From: Pararhodonellum marinum | GTDB lineage: Bacteria; Bacteroidota; Bacteroidia; Cytophagales; Cyclobacteriaceae | Direction: 5' to 3' | Length of the DNA: 64,000 bases | NCBI RefSeq assembly: GCF_015354735.1 | Contig: NZ_JACEFJ010000010.1 | Span: forward strand, 62,001 to 126,000 | In this document: one piece after another, positions 34,779 to 43,421 of the stretch | Layout of the letters: every line of letters starts with the position of its first letter | Numbering within the stretch: position 1 is the first letter of the stretch | The notes under the pieces: generated by a model | What the model was told of the DNA's origin: nothing | The model's input: the letters and a program-made list of their open reading frames with translations, nothing else | Database searches by the model: none | Position numbers and translations under genes: made by a program

Positions 34779-36503
34779 TTAACCTTTTGATAGTTCAATG
34801 TTTAAAGGCTTGCCTTTGATGGTGTTGGATTTCATCACCTTGATCACGTGATCCGCGTCTTTGGAAGGAACATCTACAAACGTAAAGTTGTCATAAATGT
34901 CAATTCCTCCAATGCTTCTGCCTGGTACACCGGTTTCTCCGGCGATGGCACCCACAATGTCATTCGGTCTGATCCTGTCCTTTTTACCCAAGTTGATGAA
35001 TAACCTGGCCATATTCGGCTCACGGGCGGTTTTGTCACGGGGAATTCTTTCCCTGCCACTGCCTCCACGGCTATCGGACTTGGCATAGCGATCCCTTCCT
35101 CGGTCTCTGCTTTCTCTGCCTTCTCTTCTGCCACCGCGATCTCCTCGGTCTCTATCTCCTCTGGAGAAATCCACTTCGAAGTTTTGCTCTTCAACTACTT
35201 TCAACACATCACCCATTTGCATTTTGATCAGGGCCAAAGCCACTTGATCCATAGAAAGTCCTTCAGCCAACAACTGACCGATGGTTTCTTCAAACAGCTG
35301 ATTGTCTTCTTCTTTGCTCAGCACCTTGTAGACATCCTTCACCAACTGATCTTTTTTCAGTTCGATTAAGTCTGTTGCAGATGGAGGATCAAGTTTATGG
35401 ATAGATGTTTTGATGAATTTTTCCAAATCCCTGATCTTGAAGTTGTCTTTTCTTCCGGTAACAAAGCTGATGGCCATTCCTGACTTACCTGCTCTGCCTG
35501 TACGGCCGATCCTATGTACGTAATTTTCTTCGTCCAAAGGCAGGTCATAATTGAACACTACCTCTACATTGTCTACATCAATTCCCCTGGCAGCAACATC
35601 CGTTGCAACCAATACCGAACAGTGACCTTTACGGAATTTGTTCATGACCTTGGTCCTTTGTGCCTGAGATAAATCCCCGTGAAGGGCCTCAGCTTGGATA
35701 CCTCTGGCAATCAAGCCTTCAGTAACTTCGTCTGTTGCTCTTTTGGTATTACAGAAGACCACACTGAGGTTAAATTGATGTAGGTTGATCAACCTGGTCA
35801 TCAATTCCAGTTTCAGGGGTGACTTTACTTCATAATAAGACTGAGTGATATTTTCTACCGTCAGTTCCTTTCTAAGTACCTTGACAACTTTTGGGTCGGT
35901 CTGGAATTTTCTGGTCAGATCCATGATGGGCTTAGGCATGGTCGCAGAGAAAAAGACGGTCTGTCTTTCTTCTGGCATGGCACTAAGGATCATTTCAATG
36001 TCCTCTCTAAAACCCATGTCCAACATTTCGTCCGCCTCATCCAATACGATGATGCTTACGTTGTCCAGGTTTAACGTACGTCTTTGCATGTGGTCCATGA
36101 TCCTACCGGGAGTTCCCACTACGATCTGAACGCCTTTTTTCAAGCTCCTAATCTGTCTGTCAATGGCTTCTCCACCATAGATACAGGTACTGGATACACC
36201 TCTCTTAAACCTCGCCAGCTTAACGATCTCACCTTCTACCTGTACCGCGAGTTCACGGGTAGGACAAAGGACAAGTGCCTGTGGCTTGTTCACTGAGGGA
36301 TCCACCTGATCAATGATAGGAATGGCAAACGCTGCTGTCTTTCCGGTACCGGTCTGTGCCTGTCCGATGACATCATGTCCTTCCAATAACTGAGGGATGG
36401 TCTGTGCTTGAATTGGGGAAGGATGGGTATAGCCCATGTCTTCCACTGCCTTTAGGATTTCTTCTGAAATCCCAAGGTCTGAGAATGTTAATTCTTGTTC
36501 CAT
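34779..36503 (-). CDS. DEAD-box ATP-dependent RNA helicase (DeaD/CshA-like)
   Basis: A 574-residue RNA helicase. Core motifs in order: Q motif region (FSDLGISEEI), motif I AQTGTGKT, Ia PTRELAVQ, motif II VLDEADEMLDMGF, motif III SAT, motif V ATDVAARGID and motif VI HRIGRTGRAG. A charged, arginine/glycine-rich linker (about 450-500) is followed by a DbpA-type RNA-binding domain (RLFINLGKKDRIRPNDIVGA; ETGVPGRSIGGIDI). Such proteins remodel structured RNA in ribosome assembly and at low temperature. The gene has its own promoter (36610-36641) and a leader of about 100 nt, and ends at a strong terminator. Confidence 0.94.
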   Translation of the reverse strand: MEQELTFSDLGISEEILKAVEDMGYTHPSPIQAQTIPQLLEGHDVIGQAQTGTGKTAAFAIPIIDQVDPSVNKPQALVLCPTRELAVQVEGEIVKLARFKRGVSSTCIYGGEAIDRQIRSLKKGVQIVVGTPGRIMDHMQRRTLNLDNVSIIVLDEADEMLDMGFREDIEMILSAMPEERQTVFFSATMPKPIMDLTRKFQTDPKVVKVLRKELTVENITQSYYEVKSPLKLELMTRLINLHQFNLSVVFCNTKRATDEVTEGLIARGIQAEALHGDLSQAQRTKVMNKFRKGHCSVLVATDVAARGIDVDNVEVVFNYDLPLDEENYVHRIGRTGRAGKSGMAISFVTGRKDNFKIRDLEKFIKTSIHKLDPPSATDLIELKKDQLVKDVYKVLSKEEDNQLFEETIGQLLAEGLSMDQVALALIKMQMGDVLKVVEEQNFEVDFSRGDRDRGDRGGRREGRESRDRGRDRYAKSDSRGGSGRERIPRDKTAREPNMARLFINLGKKDRIRPNDIVGAIAGETGVPGRSIGGIDIYDNFTFVDVPSKDADHVIKVMKSNTIKGKPLNIELSKG

Positions 36504-36609
36504 GAAATGTTTCCTTACTTCTCTAGACCATGATTTCCTGGTGATATCCCATATCCAGCGACAATAAGGAAACCCACGGTTAGAAAAATGTTATAATTTA
36601 ATTCGGATG

Positions 36610-36641
36610 CAAAGGTAAGATCAATTATTCGGAAAAGCAAA
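36610..36641 (-). promoter_or_regulatory. Bacteroidota-type promoter of the helicase gene
   Basis: Minus strand: TTTG (36641-36638), a 20-bp spacer, TACCTTTG (36617-36610). This is an exact match to -33 TTTG / -7 TAnnTTTG. The start site is expected near 36603, leaving a roughly 100-nt leader before ATG 36503. Confidence 0.7.
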
Positions 36642-36748
36642 CATGTGTTAAAAGTTTTTAGAATATTCTGTAAAAATATGAACAGACTGGCGTAATATCT
36701 TTGGTTTAACCTGGCTAAACAACGTTTGAAAAGAAATAAAATAAGAAG

Positions 36749-36817
36749 ATGGCAGCCACCTCTATCTCAAATCATAGGAAAATGACCAGGATATATTACA
36801 AAAACCTCGTCAAGTAA
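36749..36817 (+). CDS. Candidate 22-residue small ORF
   Basis: It starts MAATSISNHRKMTRIYYK and ends at 36817. The ATG is preceded by a purine-rich AATAAGAAG. A TATCTTTG -7-like box lies at 36696-36703, but no good -33 element is present. It is basic, convergent with the acyl-CoA-binding protein gene, and of no recognised family. It may be a chance frame. Confidence 0.2.
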   Translation: MAATSISNHRKMTRIYYKNLVK

Positions 36818-36829
36818 GGCAGTAAAATC

Positions 36830-37090
36830 CTATAGATATTTCTTAGACAATTCATTTACCAGATCAATATAAGCTTGGGCGGCTTCTTCTTTCGGTTTTC
36901 CTTCGTACTTTTCCCAGCTATGGTATTTGGCAGATGCGATAAAGTCGAAAGCCCCCGGAGGATCCTCTTTGTTGTCACCTTCAGTGGCCTGTTTGTACAA
37001 CCCATACAATTGGAGCAGTTCTTCATTATTTGGCTTCACCGTAAATCTTTTGGTCAAAGCTCTTGCTTCTTCTAAATTATTGCTCATCAT
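36830..37090 (-). CDS. Acyl-CoA-binding protein
   Basis: An 86-residue (or 85, from the second of two adjacent ATGs) four-helix acyl-CoA-binding protein. It shows the family core NNEELLQLYGLYKQATEGDN, PGAFDFIASAKYHSWEKYEG and KEEAAQAYIDLVNEL. The conserved Tyr, Lys (YKQAT) and Trp contact the CoA moiety. ACBPs buffer and deliver long-chain acyl-CoA in the cytosol; in bacteria they are less common than in eukaryotes but present in many Bacteroidota. It stands alone, downstream of gltA on the same strand after a terminator. Confidence 0.92.
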   Translation of the reverse strand: MMSNNLEEARALTKRFTVKPNNEELLQLYGLYKQATEGDNKEDPPGAFDFIASAKYHSWEKYEGKPKEEAAQAYIDLVNELSKKYL

Positions 37091-37151
37091 GGGTGGGTTT
37101 TAATTGACATTAAAATTACTGTTATTTTAAAAATATTTCATAAGAAAGTTC

Positions 37152-37184
37152 AAAAAAAAACCACTGGCTAACCAGTGGTTTTTT
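37152..37184 (-). terminator. Intrinsic terminator of gltA
   Basis: CCACTGG (37161-37167) and CCAGTGG (37172-37178) with flanking AA/TT pairs form a 9-bp stem. On the minus strand it ends in a run of about nine T. It lies just downstream of the gltA stop (37205). Confidence 0.85.
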
Positions 37185-37204
37185 ACATCATCAAAGAAAC
37201 TAGT

Positions 37205-38491
37205 TTATCTTTTGTTCATAGATACATAATCCCTTTCATTGGCGCCGGTGTATACCTGACGAGGTCGGCCAATGGGTTCGTTGTTTTCTCTCATCTCTTT
37301 CCACTGGGCGATCCAGCCGGGAAGTCGACCCAAAGCAAACATGACAGTAAACATGTCCGTGGGTATTCCCAAAGCTCTGTAAATGATACCCGAGTAGAAG
37401 TCCACGTTGGGATAAAGTTTGCGATCCACAAAATACTGGTCTTTCAAGGCTGCTTGTTCCAGTTCTTTTGCGATATCCAATACAGGGTCACTCACACCCA
37501 ATTTGCCCAATACATCGTCTGCGGCCTTTTTGATGATTTTGGCCCTGGGATCAAAATTTTTATAAACCCGGTGTCCAAAACCCATTAATCTGAAAGGATC
37601 ATTTTTGTCTTTGGCTTTTTCCAAATATTTTTTGGAATCTCCGCCATCAGCTTTGATGGCTTCCAGCATTTCGATTACAGATTGGTTTGCTCCCCCGTGA
37701 AGCGGTCCCCAGAGGGCATTGATGCCGGCAGAAATGGAGGCATAAATGCTGGCTTGGGAAGAACCTACGATTCTTACTGTAGAAGTAGAGCAGTTTTGCT
37801 CATGGTCTGCATGGAGGATGAGCAATTGGTCCAGGGCTTTGGCCACTACTGGATCTGCATCATATCTTTCCGCTGGTAGGGCAAACATCATTTTTAGAAA
37901 ATTGGAACAGTAGTCCAGGCTGTTGTCCGGATAATTCACCGGATGTCCCATTTTGTTTTTGAATGCCCAAGCGGCAAAAGTTGGCATTTTGGCCAATAAG
38001 CGGACAATACTCAAATCAACTTCATCTTTGGATCTATTGGGATCCAACGAATTGGGATAAAATGCAGTCAGTGAGCAGATCAAGGAAGACAATACACCCA
38101 TCGGATGGGCATTGGAAGGAAAACCATCCAATATTTTTTTGATGTCCTCATGCACCAAAGTATGTGTGGTGATCTGATTGGAAAAATATTCGTATTGGGA
38201 CTGAGAAGGGAGATCTCCGTAAATCAACAAGTATGCGACTTCCATAAAGGAGGACTTTTCGGCAAGCTCCTCTATTCCATAACCTCTGTAGCGCAGGATT
38301 CCCAATTCTCCATCCAAAAAAGTAATCGCACTTTTGGTTGCTCCCGTGTTTTTATATCCTGGATCCAGGGTGATCAGGCCAGAATCAGCTCTCAGTTTGG
38401 CAATATCTATCGCTTTTTCGTTTTCTGTTCCTTCCAGTACCGGAAATTCATATTCATTTCCATCAAAAGATAACTTGGCAATTTCTGACAT
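37205..38491 (-). CDS. gltA: Citrate synthase
   Basis: A 428-residue citrate synthase condensing acetyl-CoA with oxaloacetate in the TCA cycle. Length and the N-terminal domain (FLDGELGILRYRGYGIEELA) fit the type II, hexameric NADH-sensitive form. Active-site residues are visible in LHADHEQNCSTSTVR (His), GPLHGGANQ (His), FGHRVYKNFDPRA and PNVDFYSGIIYRALG (Asp). The C-terminus GRLPGWIAQWKEM is typical. It is monocistronic. Confidence 0.96.
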   Translation of the reverse strand: MSEIAKLSFDGNEYEFPVLEGTENEKAIDIAKLRADSGLITLDPGYKNTGATKSAITFLDGELGILRYRGYGIEELAEKSSFMEVAYLLIYGDLPSQSQYEYFSNQITTHTLVHEDIKKILDGFPSNAHPMGVLSSLICSLTAFYPNSLDPNRSKDEVDLSIVRLLAKMPTFAAWAFKNKMGHPVNYPDNSLDYCSNFLKMMFALPAERYDADPVVAKALDQLLILHADHEQNCSTSTVRIVGSSQASIYASISAGINALWGPLHGGANQSVIEMLEAIKADGGDSKKYLEKAKDKNDPFRLMGFGHRVYKNFDPRAKIIKKAADDVLGKLGVSDPVLDIAKELEQAALKDQYFVDRKLYPNVDFYSGIIYRALGIPTDMFTVMFALGRLPGWIAQWKEMRENNEPIGRPRQVYTGANERDYVSMNKR

Positions 38492-38765
38492 ATTTATGGG
38501 TTTTATCTATTTATGTATGTGATCAAAATATACAACTATACTTTAGCCCCTTAAGTTAATAAAATCGTGCATTATATACACACTTTATTCCTCAAGAGGC
38601 CTAATTATTCAGGGAATGTCCAACAAATAATATTGGGCTAAAGGCTACAATCCAACTAAGAAAAGAAAGAAATTCAGGCCAGTTTTTCCTACAATCCTGT
38701 GGTACAAAACCTAAGTTGACAAAATTAAATTCGGTAAAGATTCACCAGTTAAGTTATAGTTTTTT

Positions 38766-38797
38766 AACAAAAAAAATAGCCCATCAGGGCTACTTTT
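38766..38797 (-). terminator. Intrinsic terminator of the SUF/bacilliredoxin operon
   Basis: TAGCCC (38777-38782), loop ATCA, GGGCTA (38787-38792). On the minus strand it is followed by TTTTTTTTGTT. It overlaps the stop codon of the bacilliredoxin gene and would end the operon. Confidence 0.8.
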
Positions 38798-39219
38798 TAG
38801 GATTTGCAGAAATGCTCAAAGACTTCTACCAAATGGTCTCCTATGATCTGGGCATTTCTGCCTTCGATGTGATGACGCTCTACAAAGTGCACCAATTCAC
38901 CATCCTTGAAAAGGGCCATGGAAGGGGAGGAAGGAGGATAGGGAAGGTGAAATTCACGCACCTTTGCCACGGCATCCCGGTCATTGCCGGCAAAGACAGT
39001 GGCAAGGGTGTCCGGCTTCACCGGAGATTTGTCCAATGCCATTCTTACACCGGGTCTTGCGGCTCCCGCAGCGCAACCACATACTGAATTGATGACAATC
39101 AAGGTAGTCCCTTTGTGGTCTTTTAGGTGGCTTTCCACCTCATCTGCTGTTCTGAATTCCTGAAAGCCCGCCTCAGTCAATTCCGATCTCATGGGGGCTA
39201 CTAATTCTTCTGGATACAT
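38797..39219 (-). CDS. BrxA/BrxB-family bacilliredoxin
   Basis: A 140-residue thioredoxin-fold protein of the YphP/YqiW (BrxA/B) family. The active site is CGC at C47-G48-C49 (INSVCGCAAG), and FHLPYPPSSPSMALFKDGEL matches the family C-terminal half. Bacilliredoxins remove bacillithiol from S-thiolated proteins. It lies 28 bp downstream of the SufT-like gene on the same strand and is followed by a terminator, so it is the last gene of the SUF operon. This implies the organism makes bacillithiol or a related thiol (inference). Confidence 0.9.
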   Translation of the reverse strand: MYPEELVAPMRSELTEAGFQEFRTADEVESHLKDHKGTTLIVINSVCGCAAGAARPGVRMALDKSPVKPDTLATVFAGNDRDAVAKVREFHLPYPPSSPSMALFKDGELVHFVERHHIEGRNAQIIGDHLVEVFEHFCKS

Positions 39220-39246
39220 ATTTTTTGATAATTATGGTTTTACAAT

Positions 39247-39588
39247 TTATAAAAAGCCTAATTCTAATTTTGCAACTTCCGACATCATGTCCTGAGAATA
39301 GGGAGGGTCAAAGGTAAGTTCCACTTCCACGTCGCTGATGTTGGGTATTTGTTGGATTTTGTTTTTTACTTCTGAAGGAATGAACTCAGCGGATGGACAA
39401 TTGGGGGAAGTAAGGGTCATCAAGACATATACATTGTTGACCGGATAGATATTGATTTCGTAAATCAAGCCCAACTCATAGACGTCTACCGGAATCTCGG
39501 GATCATAGACCATTTTGATGGCCGAAACCACTTTTTCTTTTAACTCCGGTATGTTGATGGTTTCTTTTCCTTCTTCTGTAGTGGACAT
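39247..39588 (-). CDS. SufT-like / DUF59 Fe-S assembly protein
   Basis: A 113-residue MIP18/DUF59 protein. The core KMVYDPEIPVDVYELGLIYE, LMTLTSPNCPSAEFIPSEV and VELTFDPPYSQDMMSEVAKL is diagnostic, including the conserved Cys in SPNCP. Such proteins help mature or deliver Fe-S clusters in SUF systems. It starts 3 bp after the sufE stop and is followed by the bacilliredoxin gene. Confidence 0.9.
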   Translation of the reverse strand: MSTTEEGKETINIPELKEKVVSAIKMVYDPEIPVDVYELGLIYEINIYPVNNVYVLMTLTSPNCPSAEFIPSEVKNKIQQIPNISDVEVELTFDPPYSQDMMSEVAKLELGFL

Positions 39589-39591
39589 ACT

Positions 39592-40023
39592 TTATGCGTT
39601 TAATTTACTTTGGAAAGCCAAGGCATACAGCTTCATTTGTTTGATCATGGAAGCCAAGCCATTAGACCTTTGCGAACCGATGATGTTGCCCATTCCGATC
39701 TGTTCGATGAAATAGAGTTCTGCTTGGAGGATCTCATCTGGAGTCCTTCCAGACAGGATACGGATCAGTAAACTGATCAAACCCTTGGTAATGTCTGTAT
39801 TGGAATCAGCAAGGAAAACAATTTTACCTTCCTCTTCCTTCGCTTCCAACCAAACTTTGGATTGGCAGCCTTTGATGATATGGTCATCCGTTCTGGCTTC
39901 TTCCGGAAAAGGGGGCAAGCCGTTTCCCAACTCCATGATGTAATAAATCGTGGATTCTCTATCGGAACCCAAGATTTCAAACTCATCTTTTATTTCCTCC
40001 TGAACCTGATTGATCGAGGTCAT
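39592..40023 (-). CDS. sufE: Cysteine desulfuration protein SufE
   Basis: A 143-residue SufE that accepts persulfide sulfur from SufS and passes it to SufBCD. The active Cys is in DHIIKGCQSKVWL; other family marks are GNGLPPFPEEARTDD and the C-terminal NGLASMIKQMKLYALAF. Its ATG directly follows the sufS stop codon, indicating coupling. Confidence 0.94.
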   Translation of the reverse strand: MTSINQVQEEIKDEFEILGSDRESTIYYIMELGNGLPPFPEEARTDDHIIKGCQSKVWLEAKEEEGKIVFLADSNTDITKGLISLLIRILSGRTPDEILQAELYFIEQIGMGNIIGSQRSNGLASMIKQMKLYALAFQSKLNA

Positions 40024-41247
40024 TTATTTGTTTTTGATTTTAGCGATTTTATGGACACTTTCTGCCAACCTATCGATTTCTTCTTTGGTGTTGTAAACAG
40101 CGAAGGAAGCCCTAACAGTTCCCTCAATTCCAAATCGATTCATAAGTGGCTGGGTACAATGATGCCCCGTCCTCACAGCTATGCCTGAAGCATCCAGCAT
40201 CATGCCTACATCAAAGGGGTGCATGTCTTTGATCAGGAAGGAAACGACGCTGACTTTTTCCTTGGCGGTTCCAATAGGAACAAAGCCTTTGATGTGGGAA
40301 AGCTTTTCCACCGCATATGCTAGCAAGTCATCCTCATGGGCTTTGATGTTGGCTTTGCCTATTTCTTTGACAAATTCCAAAGCCTTTTGAAAAGCGATGA
40401 CATCCCCTATATTGGGTGTCCCTGCCTCAAATTTGAAGGGGATTTCATTGTAGGTGGTTTTTTCGAAAGTCACTTCTTTGATCATTTCTCCACCGCCTTG
40501 ATAGGGAGGCATGCTTTCGAGAATTTCTCTTTTGCCATACAACACCCCCATTCCGGTAGGGCCGTAGATTTTATGTGCAGAAAAAGCCATGAAATCGCAA
40601 TCCAAAGCCTGTACGTCCACTTCCAAGTGAGAGGTGGATTGTGCCCCATCCAAGAGTACTTTGGCTCCCTGTGCATGGGCCAGATCAATGATGCTTTTGA
40701 CTGGATTGATGGTGCCCAAGGCATTGGAGACATGGACTACGGAAACCAGCTTTGTTGTAGGACTTAAAAGTTTTTTGAAATCTTCCAAGTCGATTTCACC
40801 GGCATCACTGACGGGTATTATTTTTAGATGGGCACCTTTTTCCTCACAGAGCATCTGCCATGGGACGATGTTGGAGTGGTGTTCCATGGTGGAGATGATG
40901 ATCTCGTCTCCTGCCTGTATGTATTTTCGCCCAAAGGTGGCGGCTACCAGATTGATGCCCTCAGTAGTGCCTTTGGTAAAAATTATTTCTTCCTGTTCCT
41001 TGGCCCCAATAAACTCCCTGACCATCTCACGGGTTTTTTCATAGGTACGGGTAGCTCTGTCGGCCAGAGTATGGGCACCCCGGTGGATATTTGAATTGTC
41101 CGTCTGATAATATTGAGAAAGGGCATCGATGACCGATTGGGGTTTTTGGGTCGTAGCCGCATTGTCAAAATAGACCAAGGGCTTGCCATTGACCTCCTGA
41201 TCAAGGATGGGAAACAAACTTCTGATATGGGTTAGATCCAATGCCAT
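40024..41247 (-). CDS. sufS: SufS-type cysteine desulfurase
   Basis: A 407-residue type II PLP cysteine desulfurase that supplies sulfur for Fe-S clusters. Motifs: YFDNAATTQKPQSVIDAL, the PLP Lys in FSAHKIYGPTG, MEHHSNIVPWQ, the persulfide Cys in RTGHHCTQPLM and SFAVYNTKEEID. I take the ATG at 41247, which overlaps the sufD stop by 1 bp (TGATG); a longer frame exists upstream but lies inside sufD and is not family-like. Confidence 0.95.
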   Translation of the reverse strand: MALDLTHIRSLFPILDQEVNGKPLVYFDNAATTQKPQSVIDALSQYYQTDNSNIHRGAHTLADRATRTYEKTREMVREFIGAKEQEEIIFTKGTTEGINLVAATFGRKYIQAGDEIIISTMEHHSNIVPWQMLCEEKGAHLKIIPVSDAGEIDLEDFKKLLSPTTKLVSVVHVSNALGTINPVKSIIDLAHAQGAKVLLDGAQSTSHLEVDVQALDCDFMAFSAHKIYGPTGMGVLYGKREILESMPPYQGGGEMIKEVTFEKTTYNEIPFKFEAGTPNIGDVIAFQKALEFVKEIGKANIKAHEDDLLAYAVEKLSHIKGFVPIGTAKEKVSVVSFLIKDMHPFDVGMMLDASGIAVRTGHHCTQPLMNRFGIEGTVRASFAVYNTKEEIDRLAESVHKIAKIKNK

Positions 41248-42536
41248 CAATAAGAGCCGCCAAGTCTTTCCTGAAGCAAACCGATGCAATAATCTCTGAA
41301 GGATTCCTCTTTGATATGCTCCAAAACCTCCCCGGCGAAAGCATACAACAAAAGCCCTCTCGCACTTTCTTTTCCTATTCCTCTTGCCCTCAGATAAAAC
41401 AAGGCTTCCTCATCCAGCTGCCCTATGGTACATCCGTGGGAACACTTGACGTCATCTGCCCAGATTTCCAGCTGGGGCTTGGTGTTGACAATGGCATCCT
41501 CCGAAAGTAGGATATTGTTGTTTTGCTGAAAAGCATTGGTTTTCTGGGCATCCTGTCTTACGAAGATTTTCCCATTGAATACTCCCCGGGACTGATCTGC
41601 CAAAATCCCTTTGTAAAGTTCGTTGGATTCAGCATGTGGCTTGGTGTGATCCACATTGGTATGGTTGTCCACATGGGTTTTGCCATTGACCAGGTAAAGC
41701 CCGTACATGTTGCCTTCGCATCCACTGTCCAAAAGGTTAAGGCTAAGGTTGTTTCTCAGCATATCTCCTTGCAGGGTAAGCACTACTGAGGTGAAGGTGG
41801 CATCCCTGTGAATGTTGGTCTCAAAGTTGTTGACGGTAATCCCAGACCTGCTTTCTTCTTGGACCCTATAATAATGTATATGGGCATTTTCACCTACATG
41901 AATTTCGGTGACCACATTGTTAAAGTATGGTGCCTCATCTAAGGAAATTGTTTTTTCGATGAAAGTTCCGGCAGTTTGGGATTGCGCAGAAATATAAGTT
42001 CTGGGAGCTGTATAATTACCTTCTAGGGCCTGAACAAAATGCAAAATCAAAACCGGTTTTGTCAAGGCTTTGCCTTTGGGAATCTCAAGGCTGATGCCCT
42101 CTTGGAAAGTCAGGCTGTTCAATGGGACAAAATGATCCCTGTCATTTTTGGCAATCGCTCCTATCTTTCCATTCAGGTTGGCTTCATTTTCTTCAATAGA
42201 AAGAATTTGAAATTCAGCTCCAGTGAAATTGGACAGTTCCTGATCCCATTGCCCGTTGTTGAAAACCAAAACATGGGCATCTAAGCCCGGAATGTGCGCA
42301 GCTGCTACTTGTGCAGCCGTTAAATTGATTTTTTGGGTAGCTTTGATTTCACCAAAAGTACTTTCCAGTTTTTTGCTAATGGGGGTAAATTTATATTCCT
42401 CTTCCTTAAGCGCCGGCAAACCTTGGGTACGCAAGGCATCCAAAGCTTCCATTTTCAAATCAGCGAAAGCGCCGAAATCCTCGGAAAGTCCGTTGAGAAA
42501 GGTATCGATTAAGCGTAGTGTCTTTGTATTCGTCAT
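41247..42536 (-). CDS. sufD: Fe-S cluster assembly protein SufD
   Basis: A roughly 429-residue SufD, a scaffold partner of SufB and SufC. Beta-helix motifs include AHIHYYRVQEESRSGI, SNELYKGILADQSRGVFNGK and KPQLEIWADDVKCSHGCTIG with GQLDEEALFYLRARGI. The start is uncertain between ATG 42536 (MTNTKTL) and ATG 42548 (four residues longer). It is translationally coupled to sufS by the overlapping TGATG. A role in iron entry for the scaffold is known from other SUF systems. Confidence 0.95.
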   Translation of the reverse strand: MTNTKTLRLIDTFLNGLSEDFGAFADLKMEALDALRTQGLPALKEEEYKFTPISKKLESTFGEIKATQKINLTAAQVAAAHIPGLDAHVLVFNNGQWDQELSNFTGAEFQILSIEENEANLNGKIGAIAKNDRDHFVPLNSLTFQEGISLEIPKGKALTKPVLILHFVQALEGNYTAPRTYISAQSQTAGTFIEKTISLDEAPYFNNVVTEIHVGENAHIHYYRVQEESRSGITVNNFETNIHRDATFTSVVLTLQGDMLRNNLSLNLLDSGCEGNMYGLYLVNGKTHVDNHTNVDHTKPHAESNELYKGILADQSRGVFNGKIFVRQDAQKTNAFQQNNNILLSEDAIVNTKPQLEIWADDVKCSHGCTIGQLDEEALFYLRARGIGKESARGLLLYAFAGEVLEHIKEESFRDYCIGLLQERLGGSY

Positions 42537-42574
42537 ATATTCATGCATTCAGGTTGAATTGGGAAATGGAGTGA

Positions 42575-43336
42575 TCAGACAGCCGCCCCATTGGTGGCCT
42601 CTTTGATCCAGTCATAACCTTTTTCTTCCAGCTCCAAAGCCAACTCCTTATTGCCAGATTTAACAATTTTACCGTCAAACAGCACATGGACAAAGTCAGG
42701 AACAATGTAATCCAGCAGTCTTTGGTAGTGGGTGACGACGATGGTGGCTTTGTCAGCAGACCTAAGGGTATTCACCCCATGGGATACCACTTTCAGGGCA
42801 TCGATGTCCAAGCCGGAATCCGTTTCATCCAAAATGGAAAGTGAGGGATCTAAAATGGCCATCTGAAAAATCTCGTTCCTTTTCTTTTCACCTCCTGAAA
42901 AGCCTTCATTGAGGGACCTGCTGAGCAGTTTTTGGTCAATCTCTACCAGTTTCATTTTTTCTTTCATCAAAGTAAGAAATTTGACTGCGTCAAGGGGTTC
43001 CTGACCCCGATATTCTCTTACCTGATTGACGGCTGTTCTGAGAAAGTTGGTTGAACTGACTCCCGGGATTTCAACCGGATACTGGAAGGCCAAAAAGACG
43101 CCTTCTCTGGCCCTATCTTCCGGGCTGAGTTCCAATAGGTCTTTTCCTTTGAAAATCACTTCACCTGCAGTCACCTCATATTCTTCTTTACCGGCCAATA
43201 CTGAGGCGAGGGTAGATTTGCCGGAACCGTTGGGTCCCATGATGGCATGCACCTCTCCAGGTTTTACTTCCAGATTGATTCCTTTTAAAATAGGAGTGCC
43301 TTCTACAGAGGCATGTAAATTTTTGATACTTAACAT
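42575..43336 (-). CDS. sufC: Fe-S cluster assembly ATPase SufC
   Basis: A 253-residue ABC-type ATPase that drives the SufBCD scaffold. Walker A is GPNGSGKST, the Q-loop region [10 protein letters not shown], the signature [12 protein letters not shown] and Walker [13 protein letters not shown]; the H-loop is [14 protein letters not shown]. All catalytic residues are intact. It is separated from sufB by a stable hairpin and followed by sufD after 26 bp. Confidence 0.96.
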   Translation of the reverse strand: MLSIKNLHASVEGTPILKGINLEVKPGEVHAIMGPNGSGKSTLASVLAGKEEYEVTAGEVIFKGKDLLELSPEDRAREGVFLAFQYPVEIPGVSSTNFLRTAVNQVREYRGQEPLDAVKFLTLMKEKMKLVEIDQKLLSRSLNEGFSGGEKKRNEIFQMAILDPSLSILDETDSGLDIDALKVVSHGVNTLRSADKATIVVTHYQRLLDYIVPDFVHVLFDGKIVKSGNKELALELEEKGYDWIKEATNGAAV

Positions 43337-43356
43337 TGCTGTATGGATAAGATAAA

Positions 43357-43388
43357 CCTCAGACTTTCTTTAACAAAAAAGTCTGAGG
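43357..43388 (-). other. Intercistronic hairpin between sufB and sufC
   Basis: A perfect 10-bp stem, CCTCAGACTT (43357-43366) with AAGTCTGAGG (43379-43388), loop of 12 nt. On the minus strand no U tract follows (GTTTATC). It may be an RNA-processing or partial-termination element that sets the sufB to sufCDS ratio. Confidence 0.55.
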
Positions 43389-43421
43389 CATTGTAATGGA
43401 AATTTTTTCTTGTTTTGAAGA

